Below, piece after piece: positions 18,382 through 30,288 of a stretch of DNA of 64,000 bases. The notes below the pieces were generated by a model that had not been told where the DNA came from, made no database searches, and worked only from the letters and a program-made list of their open reading frames with translations. Where the stretch lies: assembly GCF_000720115.1 (NCBI RefSeq), contig NZ_JOIR01000037.1, forward strand, positions 1 to 64,000, written 5' to 3'. A program made the position numbers and the translations under genes. Every line of letters begins with the position of its first letter. Positions within the stretch are counted from its first letter, which is position 1. The stretch is from Streptomyces sp. NRRL F-2580 (GTDB lineage Bacteria > Actinomycetota > Actinomycetes > Streptomycetales > Streptomycetaceae).

Positions 18382-19764
18382 TCAGAGCGGCCGGATGTTG
18401 TGGTTGAAGCGGAAGACGTTGTCCGGGTCGTACTTCCGCTTCAGCTCGCCCAGCCGCCGCATGCTCTCGCTGCCCAGACCGGACACCACCCGGTCCCCGC
18501 CCTCGTCCCCGATGAAGTTCAGGTACACCGCGCCGGTGCTCCACGGCTCGACGTCGGCCCGGACGTCCTTGACCCACTGCCGGCACCTCTCGTCGTCGGC
18601 CTCGTCCTCCCAGATCCCGAACGGGTGCACCGCCCAGGGCGCGTCGCGGTACGGCACCGGGTAGTCGGCCGGGCCGGAGGCGATGGCGCCGCCCTGCGGG
18701 AAGACCAGGTGCTGGGTGCCGGTCGGCACCGGCATGGACTCGGCGCGGGCGCAGAAGGCGTTCACGAACTCGTCCGGGATACCCGTGAGGTACTCCGCCG
18801 ACCAGTAGTTCCGCATCCCCGGCGGGTCGTCGATCATGGACTGGAGGTCGGCGTACGGGATGGCCGTGACGATCTCGGACTCGTGGGGGATCGCCAGCAG
18901 CGGCCGTGCCAGCTCGCGCATCTCCTCCTCCGGGCCCGCGTACGTCAGCAGCGCGCCGGCCAGCAGCAGCCCGACCAGGTGCGGCGGTACGAAGTCCTCG
19001 GGCGGGCCGGTCACGTAGAGGGCGGCGCCGGAGGCCTCCGGCGGCCCGGCCTCGATGAGGTCCCGGAACGCGCGGACCACCTCGGGCCCGCGTTCGGGCA
19101 GGTACAGCACGAACGCGATCGACATGGCGGGCAGTTCGTGCAGGCGCAGGGTCAGCGAGGTGGCGACGCCGAAGTTCCCGCCACCGCCGTGCAGCCCCCA
19201 GAACAGCTCGGGATGGTCCTCGGCGGTCACGTGCAGCAGCTCGCCGTCCGCGGTGACCAGGTCCACGCCCAGCAGGTTGTCCACCGCCAGGCCGAACTTC
19301 CGGTCCAGCCAGCCGGTCCCGCCGCCCAGCACGAAGCCGCCGACTCCGGTGGTGGAGGCCCGGCCGCCGGTGGTGGCCAGGTCATAGGGCTGGCAGGCCC
19401 GGTCGAGGTGGCTCATCGTGGCCCCGCCCTCGATGTGCACGGCCCTCGCCGCCGGATGGACCGTCACCTCGTGCATCCGGCGCAGGTCCACGACGAGGCC
19501 GCCGTCGTTGAGGGACATCCCGGCCACGCTGTGGCCGCCGCCGCGCACCGCGACCTTCAGGTCGAGGTCCCTCGCGAAACGCACGGCGGTCACCACGTCC
19601 GCCGTGCTCTCGCACTGGGCGATGACGGCGGGCTTGCGGTCGATCATCGCGTTGAAGACCGTCCGGGCCCCGTCGTACCCCGGGTCCTGCGGGGTGAACA
19701 CCTCGCCGGACAGGTCCTCGCGGAGCGCGGTCAGCGCCGCGCCCGCCTTCGAGAGGGGAGCCAT
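18382..19764 (-). CDS. FAD-binding (PCMH/BBE) oxidoreductase
   Basis: A 460-residue flavoenzyme of the berberine-bridge/6-hydroxynicotine oxidase type. The FAD-binding block VRGGGHSVAG at residues 73-82 supplies His78 for covalent 8-alpha attachment. The second attachment cysteine expected in bicovalent members (GxCxxV-type) is absent: the matching region reads TGGRASTTGVGGF. Mono-covalent FAD is therefore likely. The C-terminal BBE motif is YDPDNVFRFNHNI. The substrate is unknown; a sugar, alkaloid-like or secondary-metabolite alcohol is possible. The convergent 3' end lies 3 nt from the amine oxidase stop. Confidence 0.88.
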   Translation of the reverse strand: MAPLSKAGAALTALREDLSGEVFTPQDPGYDGARTVFNAMIDRKPAVIAQCESTADVVTAVRFARDLDLKVAVRGGGHSVAGMSLNDGGLVVDLRRMHEVTVHPAARAVHIEGGATMSHLDRACQPYDLATTGGRASTTGVGGFVLGGGTGWLDRKFGLAVDNLLGVDLVTADGELLHVTAEDHPELFWGLHGGGGNFGVATSLTLRLHELPAMSIAFVLYLPERGPEVVRAFRDLIEAGPPEASGAALYVTGPPEDFVPPHLVGLLLAGALLTYAGPEEEMRELARPLLAIPHESEIVTAIPYADLQSMIDDPPGMRNYWSAEYLTGIPDEFVNAFCARAESMPVPTGTQHLVFPQGGAIASGPADYPVPYRDAPWAVHPFGIWEDEADDERCRQWVKDVRADVEPWSTGAVYLNFIGDEGGDRVVSGLGSESMRRLGELKRKYDPDNVFRFNHNIRPL

Positions 19765-19899
19765 GGCCGCCCCTTCCAGCGGAGGGCAAAGGACCCTTCC
19801 AGCGTAGGGGGCGGGGTGCGGAGGGGCGCGGCGAGCGGCCCGCGCCCCGTACGCCCGAGCGGGACCCGAGCCGGGCCCCGCTCATGGCCGGGGAGCGCG

Positions 19900-21705
19900 C
19901 TACCCCCCGTAAGCCCCGCTCGCCGTCAGCCGCAGCGCCGTGTCGATCAGCGGAACGTGGCTGAAGGCCTGCGGGAAGTTCCCCACCTGCCGCTGGAGCC
20001 GCGGATCCCACTCCTCCGCCAGCAGACCCAGGTCGTTGCGCAGCGACAGCAGCCGCTCGAACAGCCGCCGCGCCTCGTCCACCCGGCCGATCATCGCCAG
20101 GTCGTCGGCCATCCAGAACGAGCAGGCCAGGAAGGCCCCCTCGTCGCCCTCAAGGCCGTCCACGCCGGCCTCCTCGCCCGCCGTCGGGTAGCGCAGGATG
20201 AACCCGTCGGGCGTGGACAGCTCGCGCTGGATCGCCTCGATGGTGCCGATGACCCGCTTGTCGTCGGGCGGCAGGAAGCCCATCTGCGGGATCAGCAGGA
20301 GGGAGGCGTCCAGCTCCTTCGACCCGTACGACTGGGTGAAGGTGTTGCGCTCCTTGTCGTAGCCCTTCTCGCACACGTCCTGGTGGATCTCGTCGCGCAG
20401 CTCGCGCCACCGGTCCAGGGGGCCGTCCGCGTCCCCGCTCTCGATCAGCTTGATCGTGCGGTCCACGGCCACCCAGGCCATCACCTTCGAGTGCACGAAG
20501 TGGCGGCGCGGGCCGCGCACCTCCCAGATGCCCTCGTCCGGCTGGTCCCAGTGGGTCTCCAGGTAGCGGATCAGCTTGAGCTGGAGCAGCGAGGCGTAGT
20601 CGCTGCGGGCCAGGCCCGTCATGTGACCCAGGTGCAGGGCCTCGGTGACCTCGCCGTAGACGTCGAGCTGGAGCTGGCCCGCGGCGCCGTTGCCGACGCG
20701 GACCGGGCGGGAGTTCTCGTAGCCGGGCAGCCAGTCCAGCTCGGTCTCGCCGAGCTCCCGCTCACCCGCGATCCCGTACATGATCTGCAGGTTCTCCGGG
20801 TCCCCGGCCACCGCGCGCAGCAGCCACTCGCGCCAGGCACGGGCCTCCTCGCGGTAGCCGGTGCGCAGCAGCGAGGAGAGGGTGATGGCCGCGTCGCGCA
20901 GCCAGGTGTAGCGGTAGTCCCAGTTGCGGACCCCGCCGATCTCCTCCGGCAGGGAGGTGGTCGGCGCGGCGACGATCCCGCCCGTGGGGCCGTACGTGAG
21001 GGCCTTGAGCGTGATCAGGGAGCGGACCACGGCCTCCCGGTAGGGCCCGTGGTAGGTGCACTGGTCGACCCACTCGCGCCAGAAGTCGGTGGTCGACTCC
21101 AGGGCCGCCCCGGCGTCGGGGGACTCCGGCGCGCCCTTGTGCGAGGGCTGCCAGCTGATGCTGAAGGCCATCCGGTCGCCGGGTCCGACCGTGAAGTCGG
21201 AGTACGTCGTCAGGTCCTTGCCGTAGGTCTGGGCCTCGGTGTCCAGCCAGACCGAGTCGGGGCCGGCGACGGCGACCGTGCGCCCGTCGACCTTGTGGAC
21301 CCAGGGCACCACCCGCCCGTAGCTGAAGCGCATCCGCAGCGCCGAGCGCATCGGGACGCGCCCGCTGACGCCCTCCACGATGCGGATCAGCTGCGGCGCG
21401 TGGTCCTCGCGGGGCGGCATGAAGTCGATCACGCGCACCTTTCCGCGGGGCGTGTCCCACTCCGACTCCAGCACCAGCGAGTCACCGCGGTAGCGGCGGC
21501 GGTCGGCACGCGGGGCCTCGGAGCCGGCCGGGTACGCCGGGCCGATCCGCCAGAACCCGTGATCCTCGGTGCCGAGAATGCTCGCGAACACGGCATGGGA
21601 GTCGAAGCGGGGCAGGCACAGCCAGTCCACCGCCCCGTCCCGGCAGACCAGCGCCGCGGTCTGCATGTCCCCGATCAGTGCGTAATCCTCGATGCGCCCG
21701 GACAC
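19900..21705 (-). CDS. Glycoside hydrolase family 15 protein (glucoamylase/trehalase-like)
   Basis: A protein of about 601 residues with an N-terminal domain starting SGRIEDYALIGDMQTAALV and a C-terminal (alpha/alpha)6 GH15 domain. GGVRNWDYRYTWLRDAA is the hallmark of actinobacterial GH15/trehalase proteins. Members hydrolyse glucans or trehalose. GTG at 21703-21705 was chosen because GGAG lies 6 nt upstream and homologues start at this block. ATG 21711 (no spacing to GGAG) and ATG 21753 are longer alternatives. No signal peptide is seen, so a cytosolic role is likely. Confidence 0.88.
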   Translation of the reverse strand: MSGRIEDYALIGDMQTAALVCRDGAVDWLCLPRFDSHAVFASILGTEDHGFWRIGPAYPAGSEAPRADRRRYRGDSLVLESEWDTPRGKVRVIDFMPPREDHAPQLIRIVEGVSGRVPMRSALRMRFSYGRVVPWVHKVDGRTVAVAGPDSVWLDTEAQTYGKDLTTYSDFTVGPGDRMAFSISWQPSHKGAPESPDAGAALESTTDFWREWVDQCTYHGPYREAVVRSLITLKALTYGPTGGIVAAPTTSLPEEIGGVRNWDYRYTWLRDAAITLSSLLRTGYREEARAWREWLLRAVAGDPENLQIMYGIAGERELGETELDWLPGYENSRPVRVGNGAAGQLQLDVYGEVTEALHLGHMTGLARSDYASLLQLKLIRYLETHWDQPDEGIWEVRGPRRHFVHSKVMAWVAVDRTIKLIESGDADGPLDRWRELRDEIHQDVCEKGYDKERNTFTQSYGSKELDASLLLIPQMGFLPPDDKRVIGTIEAIQRELSTPDGFILRYPTAGEEAGVDGLEGDEGAFLACSFWMADDLAMIGRVDEARRLFERLLSLRNDLGLLAEEWDPRLQRQVGNFPQAFSHVPLIDTALRLTASGAYGG

Positions 21706-22177
21706 GTGCATCTCCAGTCGAACGGCCACGTCCGCCCCGAAGGGCGCTTGCATTGCGCGTTTGCGCGGTCACCTGTGGGTGGGGATCTCCGCGTTGAGCC
21801 CATGATTCCGCATATCGGCTCGGTTAGGCCGTCTGACGGACTGCCCGGCGGTGATGTTCGCAATATCCGAGCAGGATATGACGTGCACCCTAGTGATCTC
21901 CTTAAGCCCCGGAAGAATGCGGCTGGGCCGAACGGGTGAGCAGGCGCCGCACCGGCCCGGCGCACTTCGGCGCCCTGCTACCGGCCGCTGACGCCGCGTG
22001 GCCGGAGGCGGACCGGCCCGGGCGCTGATAGGCTGGTACCCCGTGGACCGGTGGTCTGCCTGTGCGAATCAGGAGCCCCGAAACCGCAGCTTCGGCGCCC
22101 CCAGAGACCCTTCCGGATCGACGGTGGCCGGCGCCGGACGCACCTCACCTCGCGACCACGGGAGCCCCCTCTTGGCG
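21706..22177. promoter_or_regulatory. Divergent intergenic region between the GH15 and pyrG genes
   Basis: About 470 bp without a convincing gene. It contains moderately AT-rich stretches (for example around 21840-21910) and TAGGCT at 22029-22034, which could be a -10 element for pyrG though no good -35 is visible. A long in-frame leader before pyrG (from 21998) lacks coding character and is not conserved in the family as I know it. Confidence 0.4.
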
Positions 22178-23848
<1,671 letters not shown>

Positions 23849-23869
23849 GCGCCTAACCGCATAACGTAG

Positions 23870-23900
23870 ACAGCCGGGGCACGGATCGTGCCCCGGCTGT
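23870..23900 (+). terminator. pyrG terminator
   Basis: A 14-bp perfect stem (23870-23883 with 23887-23900, loop GAT) lies 22 nt after the pyrG stop. No U tract follows, as is common in Streptomyces. Confidence 0.75.
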
Positions 23901-23924
23901 CGCGTTCTCGGGAAGGTATCGGCC

Positions 23925-24578
23925 ATGGCCATGGGCAACGACATCGGAAACGACATCGTGGACACACCGGAGTCGTGGGAGGTCGTCGCCTCGCGCACCC
24001 CGTTCGAGGGCGCGAAGACCTCCGTCAAATCGGACCAGGTCCGGATGCCGGACCGCGCGGTGGTGCGCCGCGACTACCAGGTGCACCCCGGCTCGGTGTG
24101 CGTGCTGGCCCTCGACGAGCAGCAGCGGGTGCTGGTCCTGCGGCAGTTCCGGCACCCCGTGCGGCACCGGCTGTGGGAGCTGCCGGCGGGGCTGCTGGAC
24201 GTGGCGGGGGAGAACCCGCTGCACGCGGCGCAGCGGGAGCTGTACGAGGAGGCGCACGTCAGGGCGGAGGACTGGCGGGTGCTGGCCGACTTCTTCACCT
24301 CCCCGGGAGGGTCGGACGAGGCGGTACGGGTCTTCCTGGCGCGGGACCTCGCAGAGGCGGAGGGGGAGCGGTACGTGGTCTCCGACGAGGAGGCGGACAT
24401 GGAGATCGCCCGTGTTCCGCTCGGTGACCTGGTACGCGGGATCCTCGCCGGTGAGCTGGGCAATCCCGGGCTGGTGACGGGCGTCCTGGCCCTTTCCGCC
24501 GCGCTGGCCTCCGAGGGCGGCATCGAAGCCCTCCGCCCGGCCCTGGCCCCCTGGCGGGCCCGCCCGTACGAGGCGTAG
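23925..24578 (+). CDS. Nudix hydrolase (ADP-ribose pyrophosphatase type)
   Basis: A 217-residue hydrolase. The Nudix box runs from GLLDVAGE to the core RELYEEAHV at about residues 88-111. One extra residue separates the first Gly from the Glu (x6 instead of x5), while the x7 spacing and REUxEE core are intact. Upstream RQFRHPVRHRLWELPAG is the signature of ADP-sugar pyrophosphatases (NudF-like), which cleave ADP-ribose to AMP and ribose 5-phosphate. ATG 23925 is used. It lies directly after pyrG, as in other streptomycetes. ADP-ribose turnover links it loosely to the NrtR operon further on. Confidence 0.9.
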   Translation: MAMGNDIGNDIVDTPESWEVVASRTPFEGAKTSVKSDQVRMPDRAVVRRDYQVHPGSVCVLALDEQQRVLVLRQFRHPVRHRLWELPAGLLDVAGENPLHAAQRELYEEAHVRAEDWRVLADFFTSPGGSDEAVRVFLARDLAEAEGERYVVSDEEADMEIARVPLGDLVRGILAGELGNPGLVTGVLALSAALASEGGIEALRPALAPWRARPYEA

Positions 24579-24600
24579 CCCGCGCCGCCACTGCCGGGGC

Positions 24601-24718
24601 CGGCCCCGGACCCCGGTCCTCAAGCGCCGGACGGGCTGAAAGATCGCCTCGAACGCCGGCGGTGCTGGATTTTTCAGCCCCGCCGGCGTTTGAGGCGCGG
24701 GGTCCGGGGCGGAGCCCC
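24601..24718. repeat. Inverted pair of dispersed GC-rich repeats, copies 3 and 4
   Basis: The 318-bp gap before the ATPase/TPR gene carries two copies of the dispersed element in opposite orientation. Copy one is at 24601-24641 (CGGCCCCGGACCCCGGTCCT, CAAGCGCCGGACGGGCTGAAA). Copy two is inverted at 24671-24718 (TTTTCAGCCCCGCCGGCGTTTGAGG, then GGGGTCCGGGGCGGAGCCCC). Together they could form a very large hairpin with a 29-nt loop and may end transcription of the Nudix gene. Confidence 0.75.
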
Positions 24719-24896
24719 TGGGGCACCTCCCAGCGGTAGCCGGGGGACTCGCCGGGGCCGAGTCCGCGCGAGCGGCGCGTGAAAAAAGAGGACCATCCGC
24801 TGATCCGATTGGGGGATTTGCCCGCCGCGCTCCACACGGGTCGTCGCTCTGCGTGAACTACGCTCGCCATCCGAAGGCAGTGAGAGGAGCGGATCC

Positions 24897-26861
24897 GTGA
24901 CGGATTTCGTCGGGCGGCGGCGTGAGCTCAAGGAGCTGCGCGAGGACATCGCGCGGACCGGGCTCGACACCCTCTCCGGCCGGAAGGCCAAGGCGCCCCG
25001 GGCGAGGGTGCTGCTCGTCGCCGGACGGCCGGGCTCCGGGCGGACGGCCCTCGCCGAGGAGTTCGTGCGCGAGGTGGCGCACGAGTACCCCGACGGGGTG
25101 CTCCGCACCCGGCTCGTCCTCCCCGGAGGGGAGACGGTGGACACCGAACGCGCCGTCAGGGGCCTGTTGGAAGGGCTCGGGCTGCCCACCCCGCCCGGAG
25201 CCGGCGAGGACGAGCTGAGCTCGGCCCTGCGCACCGCGCTCAACGGCCGGCGGGTGATCATCCTGGTCGACGACGCCGCTGATCCGCACCAGGTCGACGC
25301 CCTGCTGCCGGACACCCCCGAGTGCCTCGTCGTGGTCACCTCCGAGGGGCCCCTCACGGGGATTCCGGACGTGCGGCCCTGCACCCTCGGCGGGCTCGAC
25401 ACGCCCTCCGCCGTGGAGCTGCTCGCCCGGCACATCGGCGACACCCGCGTCACCGCCGACCCCCGGGCCGCCGACGCCCTCGCCGAGGAGTGCGGGGGCC
25501 AGCCCGCCGCGCTCGGCCTCGTCGGCGGGTGGCTCGCCGCCCGGCCCAAGGCCTCCGTCGCCGATGTGGCCAAGCAGCTGCACGAGATGCCGGGCCTCGC
25601 CGGCGGCCCGCTCGCCCGGTGTTTCCGGCTCGTCTACGAGTCCCTGCCGCAGCCCGCCCAGCGGACCCTGCGGCTGCTGCCGCTGGCCCCGGCCGGCCTC
25701 GTCGACTCGCACACCACCTCCGCCCTCGCCGGCTGCTCCGTGGCCGCGGCCCAGGCCACGCTGGACGATTTCGCCGGGCTGGGACTCGTACAGGGCGCGC
25801 ATGACGGACTGTTCCTGCTGCCCGGCTGCCTCGCACCCATGCTGCAGGCCCTGCTGGAGGCCAAGGAGCGGCCCGCCGAGGTCCAGCTGGCCCGGGCCCG
25901 GATGCTGGAGCGCACGGTCCGGCTGCTGCACTCCTGCGGGGCGATGGCCTCGGCGGACGAGGAGGAGGTCCGGGAGGTGCTGGACGGCCTGCCGCGCGCC
26001 CTGCGGTTCCCGGACCGGCGGGCCGCCGCCACCTGGCTGGACACCCGGCTGCCCGCGCTCTCCGCGGCCGCCTCGCTGGCCGTGGCCGACGGGGAGCTGG
26101 ACACCCTGGCCCGCCGGCTGGTCGCCGCCCTCGTGCGGGCCCTGGCGGAGCACCGGGGCACCGCCGGGGCCGCCCCGGAGCTGTACGGGCTGCACCGGCT
26201 GGTCCTGGACGTGGCAGAACGCCGCGGCCTGCACCGGGAGCAGGCCGCCGCGCTGCTGAACCTGGCCGATCTGGACGCCGAGACCGGCCGGACCCACGAG
26301 GCCCTGGAGCGCTACCGGGCCGCGCTGGTCGCGGGAAAGGCCGCCGGGGACCCGTACGCGACCGGCCGCGCGATGGAATCCGTAGGCGGCGCGTACCAGG
26401 AGCTGGCGGACTGGCACCGGGCCGCCGACTGGTTCGGCCGGGCCCTTTCCCAGGCCCTCGCGCGGGGGGAGCGCGCGGACGAGGCCCGGCTGTACGGGCG
26501 GCTGGGGAACGTGCACACGTACGCGGGCCGGTACGGGGACGCGCTGCGCAGCTGGCGGGCGGCCGCCGCGGGCTACCGGAAACTGGCCGATGTGCCGGGG
26601 CAGGCAAAGGCGTTGAGCGAGATGGCGCGGGTCCAGGAGTACGCGGGACGGCCCGAGGAATCGCTGCACACCTGCCGGGAGGCGGTGGAGCTCGCGCGCA
26701 GGGCCGGCGACCAGCGGCTTCAGGCCGCGCTGCAGGTCCGGCTGGCCGACACGCTGGACCGGCTGGGCGACCCCGCGGCCGCGAGGCTGCACCGCTCCGC
26801 AGCCGACAGATTGCTGGGTGACGACCCCGCAGCCTGCGAAATCCGCAGTGATATCGACTGA
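24897..26861 (+). CDS. NB-ARC-like ATPase with TPR repeats
   Basis: A 654-residue signal-transduction-like protein. The N terminus DFVGRRRELKELRED is typical of STAND ATPases. The P-loop GRPGSGRT (residues 43-50) has Arg49 in place of the invariant lysine. A Walker-B-like RRVIILVDDA follows near 117-126, and the C-terminal half (about 430-640) carries TPR-type helices such as ALERYRAALVAGKAAGDPYATGRAM and ALRSWRAAAAGYRKLADV. STAND proteins act as molecular switches. The Lys-to-Arg change may weaken or abolish ATP hydrolysis. GTG 24897 follows GAGAGGAG at 24881-24888. Not part of an obvious operon. Confidence 0.82.
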   Translation: MTDFVGRRRELKELREDIARTGLDTLSGRKAKAPRARVLLVAGRPGSGRTALAEEFVREVAHEYPDGVLRTRLVLPGGETVDTERAVRGLLEGLGLPTPPGAGEDELSSALRTALNGRRVIILVDDAADPHQVDALLPDTPECLVVVTSEGPLTGIPDVRPCTLGGLDTPSAVELLARHIGDTRVTADPRAADALAEECGGQPAALGLVGGWLAARPKASVADVAKQLHEMPGLAGGPLARCFRLVYESLPQPAQRTLRLLPLAPAGLVDSHTTSALAGCSVAAAQATLDDFAGLGLVQGAHDGLFLLPGCLAPMLQALLEAKERPAEVQLARARMLERTVRLLHSCGAMASADEEEVREVLDGLPRALRFPDRRAAATWLDTRLPALSAAASLAVADGELDTLARRLVAALVRALAEHRGTAGAAPELYGLHRLVLDVAERRGLHREQAAALLNLADLDAETGRTHEALERYRAALVAGKAAGDPYATGRAMESVGGAYQELADWHRAADWFGRALSQALARGERADEARLYGRLGNVHTYAGRYGDALRSWRAAAAGYRKLADVPGQAKALSEMARVQEYAGRPEESLHTCREAVELARRAGDQRLQAALQVRLADTLDRLGDPAAARLHRSAADRLLGDDPAACEIRSDID

Positions 26862-26880
26862 GATTATTTGTTTGCAAGGC

Positions 26881-26908
26881 TAGACAGCGCGTCGTCCTTC
26901 ATTAGACT
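26881..26908 (+). promoter_or_regulatory. Probable promoter of alanine dehydrogenase gene
   Basis: TAGACA at 26881-26886 and TAGACT at 26903-26908 are separated by 16 bp, close to the housekeeping -35 TTGACA and -10 TAnnnT consensus. The predicted start lies about 100 nt before the ald ATG. The preceding bases (26861-26880) are unusually AT-rich for this genome. Confidence 0.5.
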
Positions 26909-27013
26909 GGCTTCACCACGACATCCCGTGGTGCATCCCGTTGCGCGTTCTTGTGGGCGGGTATGTATGGAAGTGCCCCGAAATATCCCCTGAGCCAAGG
27001 ACCGTGATCGACG

Positions 27014-28129
<1,116 letters not shown>

Positions 28130-28159
28130 CGCGTCAACGACTGACGTCAATCTCACGTA

Positions 28160-28193
28160 TCCGGCCGGACCTTGCCCGCAAGGTCCGGCCGGA
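28160..28193 (+). terminator. ald terminator
   Basis: A 15-bp perfect stem, 28160-28174 paired with 28179-28193, loop CCCG, starts 31 nt after the ald stop. Confidence 0.75.
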
Positions 28194-28350
28194 CGCGTTT
28201 GAGGCGTGTCCGGAGACCCCGCTCAACTCGCCTCGAACGTAACCCTTTAACCCTTTCGCACACCCGCGAAACTTCGCAGCGACAGCTCGCACGCCCTTGA
28301 CAGAGTGGTGTTCGGTTGCCGACACATCGTGCCGGGTCCGGCGGATTGTG

Positions 28351-28380
28351 TTGCCGCTGAGTGGTGACACGCCATAGAGT
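28351..28380 (+). promoter_or_regulatory. Probable parA promoter
   Basis: TTGCCG at 28351-28356 and TAGAGT at 28375-28380 are spaced by 18 bp. The start of transcription would fall near 28387, about 70 nt before the parA GTG. A nearby TTGACA at 28297 has no matching -10. Confidence 0.45.
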
Positions 28381-28455
28381 CGCCAACCGTCGGCATGGTG
28401 CCACGCTGACCTATCGATAAGTGTCCTGGTCACGTCCGAGGAGGTAAGACGACTT

Positions 28456-29616
28456 GTGAATGAGTCGACATTTGCCCCTGGGGGTGGTCGAGCAGGGATG
28501 CCCGAGCGGGGCCAAGGCCCTGCCGGGCTCGAAGCCGTCGGCTCCGTCGCGGTACGCACCTTCGCAAACCACCAGCACATGACGACGCCCCAAAAGAGCA
28601 TGGACGGCCTAGACGTGAACTCCAGGGCCGGCGACCTGAGCGGCGAAAAGCCCACTGGTTTCGCCGACTACGACAATGTGCCCGAAGGGCACTTCTACGA
28701 CCCCGACGCGGAGTACGAACCGGACCCCGAGTACGCGGCCACCCTCGCCCCCGACGCTGCCCGCCAGCGCCGTGAGCGGATCGGCCCGACCGGACGCCCG
28801 CTCCCGTACTTCCCGATCCCGGGTCCGCTGACCGACCACGGTCCGGCGAAGATCATCGCGATGTGCAACCAGAAGGGCGGCGTGGGCAAGACCACGTCGA
28901 CCATCAACCTGGGTGCCGCGCTCGCCGAGTACGGGCGCCGCGTGCTGCTCGTCGACTTCGACCCGCAGGGCGCGCTGTCCGTGGGTCTCGGCGTGAACCC
29001 GATGGAACTCGACCTGACGGTCTACAACCTGCTCATGGAGCGGGGCATGTCGGCCGACGAGGTGCTGCTCAAGACGGCGGTCCCCAACATGGACCTGCTG
29101 CCGAGCAACATCGACCTGTCCGCTGCGGAAGTGCAGTTGGTCAGTGAGGTCGCGCGCGAGTCCACCCTGCAGCGGGCCCTGAAGCCCCTGATGGCCGACT
29201 ACGACTACATCGTGATCGACTGTCAGCCCTCGCTCGGTCTGCTGACCGTGAACGCCCTGACGGCGGCTCACAAGGTCATCGTCCCGCTGGAGTGCGAGTT
29301 CTTCGCGCTGCGCGGCGTGGCGCTGCTGACCGAGACCATCGAGAAGGTGCAGGAGCGGCTCAACCCCGAGCTGGAGCTCGACGGCATCCTCGCCACGATG
29401 TACGACTCCCGTACGGTGCACAGCCGTGAGGTGCTGGCGCGCGTCGTCGAGGCCTTCGACGACCACGTCTACCACACGGTCATCGGCCGCACGGTGCGCT
29501 TCCCGGAGACCACGGTCGCCGGTGAGCCGATCACGACGTACGCGTCCAACTCCGTCGGCGCCGCCGCCTACCGCCAGCTGGCCAGGGAGGTGCTCGCCCG
29601 GTGTCACGCCGAGTGA
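28456..29616 (+). CDS. ParA-family ATPase next to scpAB
   Basis: A 386-residue partition-type ATPase. The deviant Walker A KGGVGKT is at residues 140-146, Walker A' region LLVDFDPQGAL follows, and Walker B is YIVIDCQPSLGL. About 135 N-terminal residues are disordered and acidic (DNVPEGHFYDPDAEYEPDPEY), an extension absent from Soj. GTG 28456 is supported by GAGGAGG at 28438-28444. It matches the orphan ParA-like gene that lies near scpA in other streptomycetes (SCO1772, from memory), distinct from the oriC parAB. A role in chromosome organisation or segregation during sporulation is likely. The end overlaps the next gene. Confidence 0.9.
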   Translation: MNESTFAPGGGRAGMPERGQGPAGLEAVGSVAVRTFANHQHMTTPQKSMDGLDVNSRAGDLSGEKPTGFADYDNVPEGHFYDPDAEYEPDPEYAATLAPDAARQRRERIGPTGRPLPYFPIPGPLTDHGPAKIIAMCNQKGGVGKTTSTINLGAALAEYGRRVLLVDFDPQGALSVGLGVNPMELDLTVYNLLMERGMSADEVLLKTAVPNMDLLPSNIDLSAAEVQLVSEVARESTLQRALKPLMADYDYIVIDCQPSLGLLTVNALTAAHKVIVPLECEFFALRGVALLTETIEKVQERLNPELELDGILATMYDSRTVHSREVLARVVEAFDDHVYHTVIGRTVRFPETTVAGEPITTYASNSVGAAAYRQLAREVLARCHAE

Positions 29617-30140
29617 GTCTGCCCGGAGCCGACGAACTGTTCCGTACGACCGGGGGGATGGCGCTCCAGTCGTCCTCGCCGCGGCGCGGGGTCGACGAGG
29701 CACCCGTCGCGGAACACTCGGCGAGTTCGGCCGAGGGCACGGCGGGGGCGGGCCGCAGCCGGGAGGCTGAGGCCGGCACGGCGTCCGGCGGGCCCGTCGT
29801 GGGGCAGCCGCGACGACCGCAGGAAGGTTCTGTCAGCCCCGTCGGCCCGGCCGGCGGGGCGGTCGCCGCCCCGACCGGCGCGACCCGCCGGGGCAAGGGG
29901 CAGGGCCGCGGTGCGAACCGGCGGCCCAGCGGCCGTGAACGGCACGACGAGAAGATCACGGTCTACGTCTCCGCCGAGGAGCTCATGGACCTGGAACACG
30001 CGCGGCTGGTGCTGCGCGGGGAGCACGGGCTGGCCGTCGACCGCGGCCGCATCGTCCGCGAGGCGGTGGCCGTGGTCCTCGCCGACCTCGAGTCCCGCGG
30101 GGACGCGAGCATCCTGGTCCGCCGCCTGCGCGGCCGCTGA
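29601..30140 (+). CDS. Hypothetical protein between ParA and ScpA (RHH-like C terminus)
   Basis: A 179-residue protein overlapping parA by 16 nt. The first 110 residues are disordered and Gly/Ala/Ser/Arg-rich. The conserved C-terminal 65 residues (HDEKITVYVSAEELMDLEHARL, GRIVREAVAVVLADLES) have the beta-strand-plus-two-helices look of ribbon-helix-helix DNA-binding proteins. GTG 29601 follows AGGGAGG at 29584-29590. GTG 29613 gives a classical GTGA overlap and is equally possible. A gene at this place is conserved in Streptomyces. A DNA-binding partner of the adjacent ParA is an inference from context. Confidence 0.75.
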   Translation: MSRRVSLPGADELFRTTGGMALQSSSPRRGVDEAPVAEHSASSAEGTAGAGRSREAEAGTASGGPVVGQPRRPQEGSVSPVGPAGGAVAAPTGATRRGKGQGRGANRRPSGRERHDEKITVYVSAEELMDLEHARLVLRGEHGLAVDRGRIVREAVAVVLADLESRGDASILVRRLRGR

Positions 30141-30288
30141 CCCCCCCGGAACCCTTCCGCTCCCGCCGGGCCCGGCCCCCGCCGCCGGGACCGCGGGGCG
30201 GACCCGGAACACCGCGCCCCGGCAGGCCCCGCGCGCCGCGCCGTCGCAGGGCCGCCCGGGCCCGTGCCTCTCCGCCCAGGGACGCAGG

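Noticed and set aside
28297-28302. TTGACA as a -35 box for parA
   Set aside because: No TAnnnT element occurs at 16-19 bp downstream; the pair at 28351/28375 fits better.
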